From: Microbacterium lemovicicum | Lineage (GTDB): Bacteria; Actinomycetota; Actinomycetes; Actinomycetales; Microbacteriaceae | Direction: 5' to 3' | Length of the DNA stretch: 64,000 bases | Assembly (NCBI RefSeq): GCF_003991875.1 | Contig: NZ_CP031423.1 | Span: 1,984,001-2,048,000, forward strand | Part shown: one piece after another, positions 62,951-64,000 of the stretch | How positions within the stretch are numbered: the first letter of the stretch is position 1 | How the letters are laid out: the number at the start of each line of letters is the position of its first letter | Position numbers and translations under genes: made by a program | The notes under the pieces: generated by a model | Seen by the model: only the letters and a program-made list of their open reading frames with translations | Database searches by the model: none | Told to the model about the DNA's origin: nothing

Positions 62951-63071
62951 CGGTACAACCTACCGCGCCCGCCCGGGAACCGACCTGGACGTCCGGCAGG
63001 TACCCGCCACGTGTCCGGAGGGAACTCCCAGGTGCCCGAGCGGGCATGTCCCGCGGCGTATCCTCGTCACC

Positions 63072-63812
63072 ATGACTTCCCGCGAGCAGCTCGACGACGG
63101 CGCCGAGATGCCGCAGCTCCCCCTGCTGGAGGCCTCCTCCGTCCTCGCTCAGGATGAAGTGAAGCCGACCTGGCGGGGGTGGATCCACGCGGGGACCTTC
63201 CCCGTCGCGATCGTCGCGGGCATCGTGCTCATCGCGGTCGCGCAGGGCGCACCGGCCAAGTGGGCGGCCGCGGTGTTCATGGCCTCCTCGCTGCTCCTGT
63301 TCGGCAACTCGGCCCTGTATCACCGCTTCACCTGGAAGCCCTTGACGCGCGCGATCCTCAAGCGGATCGACCATGCGAACATCCTGCTGCTCATCGCCGG
63401 CACCTACACCCCCATCGCCGTGCTCGCCCTGCCCCCGGAGAAGGGCACGCTCCTGCTGATCCTGGTGTGGTCCGGAGCGTTCCTGGGCATCCTCTTCCGG
63501 GTCTTCTGGATCGGCGCCCCGCGATGGCTCTATGTGGCGCTCTACCTCGCCCTCGGGTGGGCGGCGGTCATGTACCTGGCCGACCTGTTCGCCGTGAACC
63601 CGGTCATGATGGCGCTCGTCATCATCGGCGGGCTGCTGTACACCGGCGGGGCGATCATCTACGCGATGAAGCGGCCCAACCCCTGGCCGGGCCATTTCGG
63701 CTTCCACGAGATCTTCCACGTGTGCACCGTGCTGGCGTTCCTCTGCCATTGGACGGCGTGCCTGCTCATCGCTCTGAAGCCGCTGAGTCCCTCTCTGGGC
63801 CTCCCCGGCTGA
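63072..63812 (+). CDS. trhA: TrhA/hemolysin III family membrane protein
   Basis: 246 residues, seven hydrophobic helices of the YqfA/PAQR type: SALYHRFTWKP, RIDHANILLLIAGTYTP, and C-terminal GHFGFHEIFHVCTVLAFLCHWTACLL with the conserved histidines. Implicated in membrane energetics or lipid homeostasis. Seven bases after TATCCT (63059-63064), leaderless. Divergent from uppS. The stop lies in the first of several tandem repeats. Confidence 0.9.
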   Translation: MTSREQLDDGAEMPQLPLLEASSVLAQDEVKPTWRGWIHAGTFPVAIVAGIVLIAVAQGAPAKWAAAVFMASSLLLFGNSALYHRFTWKPLTRAILKRIDHANILLLIAGTYTPIAVLALPPEKGTLLLILVWSGAFLGILFRVFWIGAPRWLYVALYLALGWAAVMYLADLFAVNPVMMALVIIGGLLYTGGAIIYAMKRPNPWPGHFGFHEIFHVCTVLAFLCHWTACLLIALKPLSPSLGLPG

Positions 63813-63893
63813 CGGCACGGGCGTCCCCGGCTGACGGCACGGGCGTGGCCGGCTGACGGCACGGGCGTCGCCGGCTGACGGCGCTGGGCCTCC
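63805..63893. repeat. 22-bp tandem repeats after trhA
   Basis: CCGGCTGACGGCACGGGCGTCC at 63805 recurs near-exactly at 63827 and 63849, with a degraded fourth copy at 63871 and a fragment after it. The trhA stop TGA lies in the first unit, so each repeat carries a stop in the same frame. Confidence 0.85.
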
Positions 63894-63942
63894 CCGGCTG
63901 GGTCAGCCCCTCTACCGAGTCGGCGTCACCGACCCGCCCGGC

Positions 63943-64000
63943 TCACCGCCGAGGCGTGTCGGCGTCGGTGTCGCCCTCCGCCGAGAGCGTCTCGTCGATG
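63943..64000 (-). CDS. Possible C-terminal end of an unknown gene
   Basis: Minus-strand open frame entering from the window edge, ending IDETLSAEGDTDADTPRR then TGA (63945-63943). Acidic, typical of a disordered C-terminus. Too short to identify; it might be chance. Confidence 0.3.
   Translation of the reverse strand, partial: IDETLSAEGDTDADTPRR

Overview
The window is about 64 kb of very GC-rich chromosome. Coding is dense, many neighbouring genes overlap by 4 bases (ATGA or GTGA), GTG starts are frequent, and many start codons sit 6-8 bases after a TAnnnT-type -10 box. With gene content such as NrtR-nadABC-nadS, a MarP-like protease, a DUF7882 protein, a SigL/RslA-like pair and a 6C-like RNA, this points to an actinobacterium of the family Microbacteriaceae, probably Microbacterium or a close relative. 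That placement is inferred from composition and gene families, not from a search.

Layout. 0.1-1.55 kb: glycine cleavage genes gcvT-gcvH (minus strand) behind a tandem glycine riboswitch. 1.6-9.7 kb: a MarP-like membrane serine protease, then a divergent NAD operon (nrtR, nadA, nadB, nadC, a nadS-type cysteine desulfurase) ending in a glycosyltransferase. 9.7-14.3 kb: an ABC exporter and an MFS exporter, a 45-residue Cys-tailed mini-protein and an AhpD-like protein. 14.4-15.5 kb: one complete IS481-family element, inserted in the stop codon of an Fpg/Nei glycosylase gene. 16.3-23.1 kb: an HSL-type esterase, MarR, a zinc-ribbon protein, GNAT-DUF72, and a coupled cassette of acyl-CoA dehydrogenase homologue, PIG-L deacetylase/methyltransferase fusion and glycosyltransferase. 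23.2-31.1 kb: an EAL protein, NAD(P)HX dehydratase, a histidine phosphatase, an SDR, an SQR-like flavoprotein and several small acidic proteins. 30.6-36.5 kb: TetR with a divergent MMPL exporter, then a CYP152 peroxygenase coupled to a zinc alcohol dehydrogenase. 36.6-38.7 kb: an Asp23 envelope-stress locus with its own sigma factor. 38.8-50.8 kb: LysR-HTH mini-protein, diacylglycerol kinase, ABC-F, an FAD oxidoreductase, YchF, a methyltransferase, an exonuclease, RmuC, GlpX and class II aldolase. 50.9-56.7 kb: SigL/RslA-like pair, IspH, XseA/XseB, DUF4245, carbonic anhydrase. 56.8-64 kb: fumarase, a two-component system, a 6C-like RNA, PhoH, a cis-prenyl transferase and TrhA.

Most of this is core or clade-specific chromosome. 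The IS element is the only clear mobile DNA. I see no rRNA or tRNA gene, CRISPR array, prophage or plasmid function. The less ordinary parts are the IS insertion that makes two genes share one duplicated stop codon, the Asp23/sigma locus, the ACAD/PIG-L-methyltransferase/GT2 cassette, the CYP152-ADH pair, a stand-alone LysR DNA-binding domain with a histone-like tail, enzyme homologues lacking expected catalytic residues, and several short in-gene or leader tandem repeats.
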